64,000 bases of DNA, from contig NZ_CANMSS010000008.1 of NCBI RefSeq assembly GCF_947500695.1, positions 124,001-188,000 of the forward strand, read 5' to 3'. The position numbers were made by a program, and so were the translations under genes. Positions 52,379 through 60,344 of this stretch are shown here, piece after piece. The notes beneath the pieces were generated by a model. That model had not been told where the DNA came from. It saw only the letters and a program-made list of their open reading frames with translations, and did not search any database. The stretch's first letter is position 1. The number at the start of each line of letters is the position of its first letter. This DNA is from an uncultured Pseudoteredinibacter sp. (GTDB lineage Bacteria > Pseudomonadota > Gammaproteobacteria > Pseudomonadales > Cellvibrionaceae).

Positions 52379-54886
52379 TTACTGAAGTAGAGACAACACC
52401 TGGTTTGGCAGGGCGTTGGCCTGGGCCAAGATAGAAGTACCGGCCTGCTGTAGAACTCGAGCACGTGACAACTCAGCGGTTTCAGATGCGAAGTCAGCAT
52501 CACGAATACGAGAATTAGCAGCCGTTAGGTTTTCAGAGTTCACTTGCAAGTTCTGCACAGTGGTCTCAAAGCGGTTTTGAATCGCACCCAGGTCTGCACG
52601 CTGAGCATTCACAGTATCTAAAGCGTTGTCGATTGCAGTAAGAGCCGCATTCGCGCCATCGACTGTAGACAGGTCGATATCTTTTAAGAAAGTACCGTCT
52701 TCACCGCCACCGAAGGAACCGGCGGTAAAGCCAATTTCGTCAAGAGCCGTACTGCCATTAATGCCAGCACCTACTTCGATATCACCGGCTCCAGAAAGGG
52801 TTACCGTTGAATAAGTGGTCAGAGCTTCCGCATCAGCTGCAGTTTTACCAGTACCTGTTGTAGTGATGTCGCTAGAGGAAATAGCCGTGCCACCTAAACC
52901 AAAGTTACTGGCAGCTACACCACCGTTATCAGCAGCGTTGGTGTCAAATGCTAGAACAATGTTGCGACCGTCAGCGGCGGTTAACGTTAAACTTTCACCG
53001 TTATCGGTTGCAGTAACGCCAGTTTGTCCACTTACTTTGTTAATTTGCTCAAGAGCGTGGGCGCGGTTGGATCCAGCGTCGGTCTGTACAGTTAGATCAA
53101 CTTCAACACCGTTAACCCATACAGCACCCGTATTTCCATCTGTACCTGCAGAAGTCGTTGAACCACCCACAAACTCCGTAGCATTTACTTCAGCTGAAAC
53201 GCCAGTTTCACCGGTAGACTTATTAATTGCCGCCGCCACTGAGATACCAGAAGCTTCTTTCGAAGAACTTGAGGCATCAGAGTATGAAGCCGTATCATCG
53301 CCAGCTTGAGCAGCTTTGATAGCAACATTGTTAATGACAAGGTCACCGGCATCTAAGTCTCGATCAGCTGCAGCACCAGCATCAGCACCAGCGGTATAGC
53401 CAGAAATCGCTGTCGTCGCACCATTACCCGCGGAAGCAGAAACTGCCAGCGCCGAGGACGCACCCGTACTGCTAGACGTAAGAGTAAATAAACCGTCATT
53501 CGCTGCGCCGCCATTCACTGCAGTTAAAGTAACTCCACTATTGCCTGCCAAGTCAGCGATAAGGTCGTCATTGTCAACGGCACCACTTAGATCCGCGTTA
53601 AAGGTCCAAGTTTGAGTCGCACCATCAACATCGACATCAACGGTATGCGTACCAGATGAGTTATCTGCGAACAGGCTGGATAAATCAATGACACCCGTAG
53701 CCGCAGTGGCAGAAGTAGCCGTTGTACCGGTTTTAGCTGAGGATGCTACTGCACTCACCCCTGGGGTATAATCGCCCTTAGACAAACCAGCGTTCGCTAA
53801 ATCGCCATTTCCAGTGCCATTACCACCTTGAACATTAATTTCTTTGGTATCGCCTTCAGCAACCAAAGTAAACCCACCCTCATAGGTATCGCTCGCGGCC
53901 AAACCTGTGTTAGCAGAATCTAAGCTGCCTGCAGTGGCTAGGTTTAATTCAATATTACGACCATCTGCAGATTCAAGAGTCACACCAGTCGCTGCATCAC
54001 CAGTATCAATAGCTTTCACACCAGTTTGCTCGGAAACCGCATTGATCGCTGAGGCCACAGCTGCGCGCGTTGTTGCTGCATCTCCCGTAGTATCGATATC
54101 AATATCAACACCATTTAAAGTAATCGTACCGCTTTGCGCAGCGGCGGTCTGAGTTGAGCCCGCCACGGTGTTTTCGTCAACTACCGCACGAACACCTGAT
54201 TCGTCGCTGTGTTTATTAATCGCTGCAACTTTGGCGATCGCACTGGCTTCAGCGCCAGCGGTTGAAGCGTTATCATCAGCTGCTGATGAAGAAGAAATTT
54301 CAACACCGTTAATGATCAAATCACCATTACCTAAAGCGGAATCTGTACCCACAGCGGAGACACCAGCCTGCTTAGAAACACCTAAAGTATCTGCACCTAC
54401 ATCAGAAACCTTAACATCAATGGTTTCACCAGCGTTGGCACCTACTTGGAATTTGGTATCAAAAGATCCATCTAACAGCTTCTGGCCGTTAAAGTTGGTT
54501 TCGTCCGCCGTACGAGTGATTTCCGCGATCATCTGCTGAGCTTCAGCATTCAATGCTTCACGGTCGGAAGCCGAGTTGGTTCCGTTAGCAGCCTGCAGTG
54601 CCAATTCACGTACACGCTGTAGAGATTCTGTCATGGTACCTAGCGCGCCTTCAGCGGTTTGCGCTAAAGATACACCATCACCTGAGTTACGGATTGCAAC
54701 CGCCAAACCCTGGGTCTGTGAAGAGAAGCGAGTCGAGATTGCCAAACCTGCGGCATCATCCTTTGCGCTGTTAATTCGTAGACCTGAAGACAGGCGTTGC
54801 ATGGCATCCGCTTGAGCGCCCTGGGCACTACTCAAGTTACGTTGCGCTGTCAGCGACGCCATATTTGTATTAATAACCGAAGCCAT
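52379..54886 (-). CDS. fliC: Flagellin 2, giant form
   Basis: 835 residues. D0/D1 ends: MASVINTNMASLTAQRNLSS, LSSGLRINSAKDDAAGLAIS, and ANSRIRDADFASETAELSRA, LPNQVLSLLQ. It is very similar to flagellin 1 throughout except for a central module at residues about 388-508 (53363-53725), which differs. Codon-level differences in the conserved ends are mostly silent, so the duplication is old and the protein has been kept under selection. AAGGAG lies 7 bases before the ATG. Confidence 0.96.
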   Translation of the reverse strand: MASVINTNMASLTAQRNLSSAQGAQADAMQRLSSGLRINSAKDDAAGLAISTRFSSQTQGLAVAIRNSGDGVSLAQTAEGALGTMTESLQRVRELALQAANGTNSASDREALNAEAQQMIAEITRTADETNFNGQKLLDGSFDTKFQVGANAGETIDVKVSDVGADTLGVSKQAGVSAVGTDSALGNGDLIINGVEISSSSAADDNASTAGAEASAIAKVAAINKHSDESGVRAVVDENTVAGSTQTAAAQSGTITLNGVDIDIDTTGDAATTRAAVASAINAVSEQTGVKAIDTGDAATGVTLESADGRNIELNLATAGSLDSANTGLAASDTYEGGFTLVAEGDTKEINVQGGNGTGNGDLANAGLSKGDYTPGVSAVASSAKTGTTATSATAATGVIDLSSLFADNSSGTHTVDVDVDGATQTWTFNADLSGAVDNDDLIADLAGNSGVTLTAVNGGAANDGLFTLTSSSTGASSALAVSASAGNGATTAISGYTAGADAGAAADRDLDAGDLVINNVAIKAAQAGDDTASYSDASSSSKEASGISVAAAINKSTGETGVSAEVNATEFVGGSTTSAGTDGNTGAVWVNGVEVDLTVQTDAGSNRAHALEQINKVSGQTGVTATDNGESLTLTAADGRNIVLAFDTNAADNGGVAASNFGLGGTAISSSDITTTGTGKTAADAEALTTYSTVTLSGAGDIEVGAGINGSTALDEIGFTAGSFGGGEDGTFLKDIDLSTVDGANAALTAIDNALDTVNAQRADLGAIQNRFETTVQNLQVNSENLTAANSRIRDADFASETAELSRARVLQQAGTSILAQANALPNQVLSLLQ

Positions 54887-55686
54887 ATCATTACTCCTTA
54901 GAGATTACCTGCGCTCCTGCCTAAGCAAGCTCGCGACCTTTTTGATCAAAGTGCTCAATCGTGCGTTCTGACGAAGATGATTGCTCAATCTTTGATGCAT
55001 CCATAATTGGACAATCATCGGTTGCACAATCCATACCAGATTAGGTAACTGCACTCTGATCCATATTTGCCAAAGCAAAATGTTTCAATGGTCTTAACGG
55101 CACCCTAGGGAAATGCTTTAGTTTGAATTTGACCGTTTGTCGTGTTTTTAAACAAAACACCCACAAAACAAATGGAAGAAGTGGTGAATATAAGAGGGTA
55201 TTTCATAGTCGACCTCTTAAAAAGCCTTTAAAAGTAGTTGTTTTAGCAGCATTGTCTTATCTAATTAAGCTAAAGCAATAATTGCCTAAACTATTTTTAC
55301 GGACCTTATATATAGACAAGAATTTTTAGATTGTCAGTTTTTCTAGAATTATTTTTAAGCTTCTGCCCTGCTCTAGCGATTAATCTAGAGCCAGTTTTTA
55401 GCCTGGTGAATGTGATTTTTAATTAGCTATATAAAGAAGAAAGAAACTAGAAAACGAAAGAAAGGTGAAAAAAGAGGCGTAACACTCAAACTAGCTGCCA
55501 ACAAAAAATGGCCGATGAACGGCAAGGCACTACCGCCCAGAAAGAGAATTTAAGCGAAAACTTGCCGCTCGACCAGTGGTTAAACTTTTTCTCACTTTTT
55601 GTTAAAGCCACCCCGCCTACGGCCGTAAACCTAAATATAAGACACAGGTGCGATGTCACATCGTTAAAAACAAAATGGGGTAATTT
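54887..55686. other. Divergent control region of flagellin 2 and fliS
   Basis: 800 bases, AT-rich at 55220-55470, with no convincing gene. Minus strand: GGTCGCGAGCTTGC (54925-54938), conserved with flagellin 1, and a sigma54-like TGGTATGGATTGTGC (55024-55038, 8 of 11). Plus strand: GCCGATGA at 55511-55518 matches the sigma28 -10 consensus at 7 of 8 positions, but no good -35 is seen. All three are weak candidates. Confidence 0.4.
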
Positions 55687-56070
55687 ATGTTTTACGGCTC
55701 AGGTTCTGCAGCAGCGCAATATCAGCGAAACAACAGCTATAGCGCATTGGATGCATCGCCACATAAATTGATCAGCTTATTAATGGGCGGCGCACTTGAT
55801 CGTCTAGCTAAGGCCAAGGGTCACGCAGAACGCGGCGAACACGAGCAGCGCAGCCGCTTTATTGGTAAAGCGACCGAAATGATTGATTGCTTGCGTGAAT
55901 CTTTAGATCACAAACATAGCCCTGAAATGACCCGCGATTTAGAGCAGCTGTACGACTATATGACATTTCGCTTGTTCAGCGCGAATGCCGAAAACAACCC
56001 TGTGATGATCGACGAAGTGTATAGCTTGCTACATGGCATCTATACCGCCTGGCAAGAAATTGATAGCTAA
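55687..56070 (+). CDS. fliS: Flagellin chaperone FliS
   Basis: FliS keeps flagellin unfolded before export. The 127-residue helical protein has the family start FYGSGSAAAQYQRNNSYSAL and SPHKLISLLMGGALDRLAKA. It is on the opposite strand to the flagellins it serves, which are upstream; in Pseudomonas fliS follows fliD on the same strand. Confidence 0.94.
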   Translation: MFYGSGSAAAQYQRNNSYSALDASPHKLISLLMGGALDRLAKAKGHAERGEHEQRSRFIGKATEMIDCLRESLDHKHSPEMTRDLEQLYDYMTFRLFSANAENNPVMIDEVYSLLHGIYTAWQEIDS

Positions 56071-56194
56071 GTTTGGCCTGCAATTTGCTATATCGCTAAT
56101 TGCCTGAATAACATCTGCGCTGCAGGTGGAAAAGGACAGCACCGTGAAACAGAATTTAGGGCAAAACGCCCCAGCACACAAAGATAGGACTTTT

Positions 56195-56485
56195 ATGAGC
56201 GCTATTCGCAATTTGCGCCTGGCCATTATCGATGCCGCGCAAGAAGAAAGCTGGAATCAATTACTGGATATCGATCAGCAGTTGAGAACCATCCTGGATG
56301 GCGGACAGATAGCGGGCCAAGGCGCTGCTACTGAACAAGATATCCTAGAGCTTGGCCGCATCCTGGAATGCTACCAATCAGTTATAGAAGATCTAAAGCA
56401 GAGGCAAGAAGATTTAAGCAAACAAGCCGATGCACTGAACAAAGCCAAGCGTGGCGCTATTAGCTATCTAAGCGTTGCTAAATAA
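56195..56485 (+). CDS. fliT: FliT-like flagellar export chaperone (FleP-like)
   Basis: A 96-residue helical protein placed directly after fliS, where FliT-like chaperones (FleP in Pseudomonas) lie. The start MSAIRNLRLAIIDAAQEESW and the coiled C-terminus fit, but sequence conservation is low. AGGA lies 5 bases before ATG 56195. Two upstream GTG starts (56126, 56144) would add 17-23 non-conserved residues; 56144 also has AAGGA ahead, so it remains possible. In the family FliT binds FliD. Confidence 0.75.
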   Translation: MSAIRNLRLAIIDAAQEESWNQLLDIDQQLRTILDGGQIAGQGAATEQDILELGRILECYQSVIEDLKQRQEDLSKQADALNKAKRGAISYLSVAK

Positions 56486-56543
56486 GCGTCGCTAAATATC
56501 CATACAGGATAAATCGTAAAGATTTTAAACAGACTACTCCCCC

Positions 56544-56591
56544 AATTGCCAATGGCAATTTTTTGCCGCAGCCTAGCCTGCGGCTTTCTTT
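56544..56591 (+). terminator. Two tandem terminators after fliT
   Basis: AATTGCC-AAT-GGCAATT followed by TTTT (56544-56564), then GCCGCAG / CTGCGGC followed by TTTCTTTT (56565-56591). They separate fliST from the methyltransferase gene. Confidence 0.8.
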
Positions 56592-56697
56592 TGCCATTTC
56601 CTCCAGCCTCCCAGCACCGATAAAAAATCAGCATAAGCCATTGTTTTTATTGAAATTATAATCACCAACCAAAAACATCGAACAAAAACAAAGTAAT

Positions 56698-56712
56698 TGG
56701 CAAATATTTTGC
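56698..56712 (+). promoter_or_regulatory. Sigma54 promoter of the TPR-methyltransferase gene
   Basis: TGGCAAATATTTTGC; 9 of 11 consensus positions and correct spacing, 92 bases before the GTG start. Only such site on the plus strand. Confidence 0.65.
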
Positions 56713-56803
56713 TTATTCCCTAACAATGAATTGTGCCCTGGCATTACTGTTAAAAATTTGGCAGCAAGTTAGGTACATTTAAAGAACAATGGGAAGCTAG
56801 ATT

Positions 56804-58900
56804 GTGACACAAGCAGCGATAAAGCAGACATCTCCTAGGGACTTTAGCGAGCAGCACCAGCAGCTCAATTTAAGCGCTGGGCAGTGGAAAATCCTAAATA
56901 AGTTGCTGAAGAAATCTTCAGACTGCTACGGCAAAAGCCTTGCACCAGGAATTTCACAGCAGGAAGTCGCCGAGTTACGTCAGCGATGCCGTGAGTACTG
57001 CAAAAATATTCTGCATATTTACCCACAATGTGCTGATGCCCTCGCCCTATTATCACGTATCGCTCTAGATTGTAATGAATTGGGTAAAGCCAAAAAGCTT
57101 ATTCGTCAAGCCTTGCAACACGCCCCTGAGGCCAGCGTTTGCTGGTTTAGCTTGGGCCACATCTATTTAGCCGAAGACGAACACCAAAAAGCCCGTGAAT
57201 GTTTTCAGCGGACTGTAAAACTAGAGCCCAGCCACTTTCGCGCGAAGGCAGCCTATGCCTATAGCTGCTTTCACCAGGGTGAAATTGTCAGTGCTTTTAA
57301 TATTTATAAAAAGCTGATTCATCAAAACCCAGATGACGCCCACGTTAAAAGCAATCTTTTCGCCTGCTTAAAGCAGTTAACCGCCGATGCGGACACCGAA
57401 GATCTGGACGAGCAGCTGCGCTTCTATCTAAATTTAGAGGATGTCGATCACAGCGACCTTTCTCGCTTAATCGCGTCCCTACTGATTCATCGCTATCAAC
57501 TAAATAACGCCGACAGCCAAGTGGATATCGCCGGCCTTTGCGTAGATGAACTCTATTTAAAAGCGCTAAGAGTTGTTATTTTTAGTAGCGATTTAATCGA
57601 GGACTTAAACAGCTCGGTTAGGCAGCATCTGCTATTTGCAAGACGCTGCAGCCTAGATGAATTAAACCTAAAAATTTGCCTCGCCATTCAAGCCTATAAC
57701 AATGAACATGTCATGGCTTACGATGATAGCGAGCGGATGATTCTTGAAAGTCGTATTCAACAATCTGAACTCATACTGCAAAGTAGCGAAGTCGGACAAG
57801 CTGAACAGCTTGCCTTATTGGATAACTGGGTTAGTTTAATGATGTACGAGCCCAGCGCAAACTTTCCAAGCCTTTATACCGGCGCTTTGTTAAATAACCT
57901 TATCGATACTGCCAGCAGTATCAATACCGGCGGTGAGCTATTGGCTAACTTGGGGCAGTTATTGAAACTGTGCTTTAGCGACGTCGAGAAAAAAGTTGAT
58001 ATTGAAAGCCTCGGCATAATCAGTGACAGCGTATCTTGCAAAGTAAAAGCTCAGTATGAGGAGAACCCTTACCCTCGTTGGTTAGCTTTACCCTATCAGA
58101 CACCCACTGAATATCAGCATGCGCTTGATATCTCCTTGCCCGATCATGGCTTTATGCCCAATCAACAAGACAAGAACCTAAAAGTACTAGTAGCTGGCTG
58201 CGGTACAGGCAAACATGCCTTGCAATGCGCGCGCTATTTTCGCAACACCCAAGTTACTGCAATTGATATCAGTCACGCTAGCCTGGCCTATGCCAAGAAA
58301 AAAGCTGAGCAGTACCAGTTAAACAATATCGTCTTTTTGCAAGCCGACATCCTTGAGCTTGCCAACCTTGAGGCGCGCTTTGATATCATCGAATGTAGCG
58401 GCGTATTGCATCATATGAATTCCCCACTTGAAGGTGCTCAAAGGTTGAAGCGCCTACTTAAGCCTGGAGGCCTAATGAAAATTGGGCTCTACAGTGAACG
58501 TGCTCGCGAGGAAGTTATCCGCTGTCGCAAGATGATTGCCGAACAAGCTTTAGAAAGCCGACCAAAAGATATGCGCGAGCTTCGTCGCCAAATCTTAGAG
58601 CGCCCAGATCAGTGGCCAGCCGTGTTGGCCTCACCGGATTTTTACAGCCTTAGTGGTTGTCGTGATCTCTTGTTTCATGAGCAAGAACACCGCTTCACCC
58701 CCTTAGAACTAGAGGCCTTTTGTGAAGATCTTGATATGGATTTCCTAGGTTTTGTTCGAGTGCCTGCTAAACATCACCAGGCCTACAAGACCACCTACCC
58801 CTGTGATGAGCTAATGCGTAATCTAAGTTATTGGGATGCCTATGAAAAAAGAAACCCACAAACCTTCGGAGCCATGTATCAATTTTATGTTCGTAACTAG
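56804..58900 (+). CDS. TPR-repeat protein with C-terminal class I methyltransferase domain
   Basis: 698 residues. The N-terminal half (about 50-200) has tetratricopeptide repeats, for example ASVCWFSLGHIYLAEDEHQK and ECFQRTVKLEPSHFRAKAAY. The middle (about 200-420) is helical and unassigned. A YEENPYPRW motif (about 420) precedes the methyltransferase, with SAM motif I VLVAGCGTGKHAL (about 461-473), AIDISHASLAYA and IIECSGVLHHM. The start is a GTG at 56804 with GGGA upstream. It lies between flagellin chaperones and flgL, has a sigma54 promoter and a terminator on each side, and is probably a protein methyltransferase acting on flagellin or another filament part. That target is inferred; FliB-type lysine methylases are not recognisably related. 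Confidence 0.85.
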   Translation: MTQAAIKQTSPRDFSEQHQQLNLSAGQWKILNKLLKKSSDCYGKSLAPGISQQEVAELRQRCREYCKNILHIYPQCADALALLSRIALDCNELGKAKKLIRQALQHAPEASVCWFSLGHIYLAEDEHQKARECFQRTVKLEPSHFRAKAAYAYSCFHQGEIVSAFNIYKKLIHQNPDDAHVKSNLFACLKQLTADADTEDLDEQLRFYLNLEDVDHSDLSRLIASLLIHRYQLNNADSQVDIAGLCVDELYLKALRVVIFSSDLIEDLNSSVRQHLLFARRCSLDELNLKICLAIQAYNNEHVMAYDDSERMILESRIQQSELILQSSEVGQAEQLALLDNWVSLMMYEPSANFPSLYTGALLNNLIDTASSINTGGELLANLGQLLKLCFSDVEKKVDIESLGIISDSVSCKVKAQYEENPYPRWLALPYQTPTEYQHALDISLPDHGFMPNQQDKNLKVLVAGCGTGKHALQCARYFRNTQVTAIDISHASLAYAKKKAEQYQLNNIVFLQADILELANLEARFDIIECSGVLHHMNSPLEGAQRLKRLLKPGGLMKIGLYSERAREEVIRCRKMIAEQALESRPKDMRELRRQILERPDQWPAVLASPDFYSLSGCRDLLFHEQEHRFTPLELEAFCEDLDMDFLGFVRVPAKHHQAYKTTYPCDELMRNLSYWDAYEKRNPQTFGAMYQFYVRN

Positions 58901-58986
58901 CAGTTACGTCGGTTAGGAACCTAATACAGAGCAATCTGCAGTCTGTACCATTACATTTCCGCAGTAGGAATAGATATTCTTGGAAA

Positions 58987-59016
58987 TTTTAGCCGCTAGC
59001 TTGAGCGGCTTTTTTA
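58987..59016 (+). terminator. Terminator of the TPR-methyltransferase gene
   Basis: AGCCGCT (58991-58997) and AGCGGCT (59004-59010), then TTTTT. Confidence 0.85.
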
Positions 59017-59072
59017 TGCCTGGAGGTTTTACAGAGCCCGAGCAATTAAGCCCGGGCAAGAGAGCTATACAA

Positions 59073-60326
59073 CTAACGAAGGTTATTGAATAAAGAAAGG
59101 CCTGCTATTTTTACATAGCTTTGCTGAGCTGCTTGAAGGACAAAGGATTCAAAGGATAATTGACTGCTGGCCTCAGCAAAATCCAAATCTCGAATATTGG
59201 ATAATAGCTCTGTACTGACAATTTTAAGATCTTCATGAAGTTTTCGGGTGCTGTCCATGGTATTAAGACGCGCACCAATTTCGGCGCGAGTTTCTAGTAC
59301 GCTATCCTCCGCTGCCTTCAAATTGGTAATGGAGTCTTCGATCAACTGGGTATAAGCCTTTTTGTCTTCTTCACTATCCCCTAGAGTTTCCAAGCCATAA
59401 ATCAATCGACTAACGCTGGTTAACAAGCCCTGGTTTTCGGAAGACTCAATTAAGAAGGTATCGCCGGTATTCGGGTTGCCCTCAATCTGTACCTGCACAC
59501 CATTAATTTCGATTGGCTTGCCTGAAATATAGGGCAGGTTTTCTTGTAACACGCGACCATCAGACTTAGAGATAATATTAAAATTAGCTTGTGCCGGTAA
59601 GCCTACCAAAGTGCGCTCATCTGGGTTTTGAAACTCAATGATAATGTCTTCTGGGTAGAACTCATCATAAGCTTCTTGATCAACCACCAAGCCTACAGAT
59701 ACTGTAGCCGGAGGCACTGCGGTATTGCTATCACTAGCGAGAGTGGTAAAGGTATTCTGTGCACTTTTGATATCCACAAAAATATCTTTACCGGAATCAC
59801 TGGCAGGAATACTCACCGTATTGGATATTTTAATAAAGCGCTGACCTTCATCACCTTCAAATACGAAGTTGCGATTACCCGTATCGACAAAGGGCTCAGC
59901 CTGGCCTTTATAACCTGCAAATAGATACTCACCAGAGGTATCTTTGGTGTTCATCAAATTTTGTAATTCATCCAAGCGCTGGCGCAGCTCTGCTGCAATT
60001 GCTTCTTTATCCGAGGGGATCAAAGCACCATTACCCGCTTGGGTGGTCAACTCTCGAATACGAATCAAGGTATCGTTAACCGTTTTAAGGGTAGATTCTT
60101 CTAGTTTGGCTCTATTTTCCAGTAGGTTAATATCTTTTACATATTGATCTCTAGAAGCCAGCTCTTGCTCTAAATCGAGAATTTTGGCGGCATTAACTGG
60201 GTCATCCGAAGGCTGCAGGATTCGAGTACCCGCCGAGATCTGACTCTGGGTCTTACCTACCTGCCCGGTCAAATCAACAATTCGATTAACGCTGGTAGTA
60301 AAAGTTTGTATTGATGAAATTCTCAT
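59073..60326 (-). CDS. flgL: Hook-filament junction protein FlgL
   Basis: FlgL (HAP3) joins the hook to the filament. 417 residues, normal length. N-terminus MRISSIQTFTTSVNRIVDLT and SQISAGTRILQPSDDPVNAA; C-terminus LDFAEASSQLSFESFVLQAA, similar to flagellin ends. It starts 18 bases after flgK stops. Confidence 0.95.
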   Translation of the reverse strand: MRISSIQTFTTSVNRIVDLTGQVGKTQSQISAGTRILQPSDDPVNAAKILDLEQELASRDQYVKDINLLENRAKLEESTLKTVNDTLIRIRELTTQAGNGALIPSDKEAIAAELRQRLDELQNLMNTKDTSGEYLFAGYKGQAEPFVDTGNRNFVFEGDEGQRFIKISNTVSIPASDSGKDIFVDIKSAQNTFTTLASDSNTAVPPATVSVGLVVDQEAYDEFYPEDIIIEFQNPDERTLVGLPAQANFNIISKSDGRVLQENLPYISGKPIEINGVQVQIEGNPNTGDTFLIESSENQGLLTSVSRLIYGLETLGDSEEDKKAYTQLIEDSITNLKAAEDSVLETRAEIGARLNTMDSTRKLHEDLKIVSTELLSNIRDLDFAEASSQLSFESFVLQAAQQSYVKIAGLSLFNNLR

Positions 60327-60344
60327 GAGTTAAATCCCGGAATA

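Noticed and set aside
52815..54539. Several open frames (61-164 residues) opposite flagellin 2, and similar ones opposite flagellin 1 and fliD
   Set aside because: They are low-complexity Ala/Ser/Pro/Val products, the mirror of Thr/Gly/Asn/Ala-rich filament genes. They recur only where such repeats occur.
49039..54886. Repeats of the flagellin genes as a recent DNA duplication
   Set aside because: The DNA differs at many silent positions even where the protein is identical, so the duplication is old.
55010..55040. Possible sigma28 promoter of flagellin 2 (TAAT...ACCGATGA)
   Set aside because: 6 of 8 positions at -10 but a 17-base spacer; it also overlaps a sigma54-like site. Kept only as a note on the spacer.
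55508..55771. An 87-residue open frame overlapping the fliS start
   Set aside because: It overlaps fliS out of frame by 85 bases, has no ribosome binding site and contains no recognisable features; the region is better explained as fliS leader.
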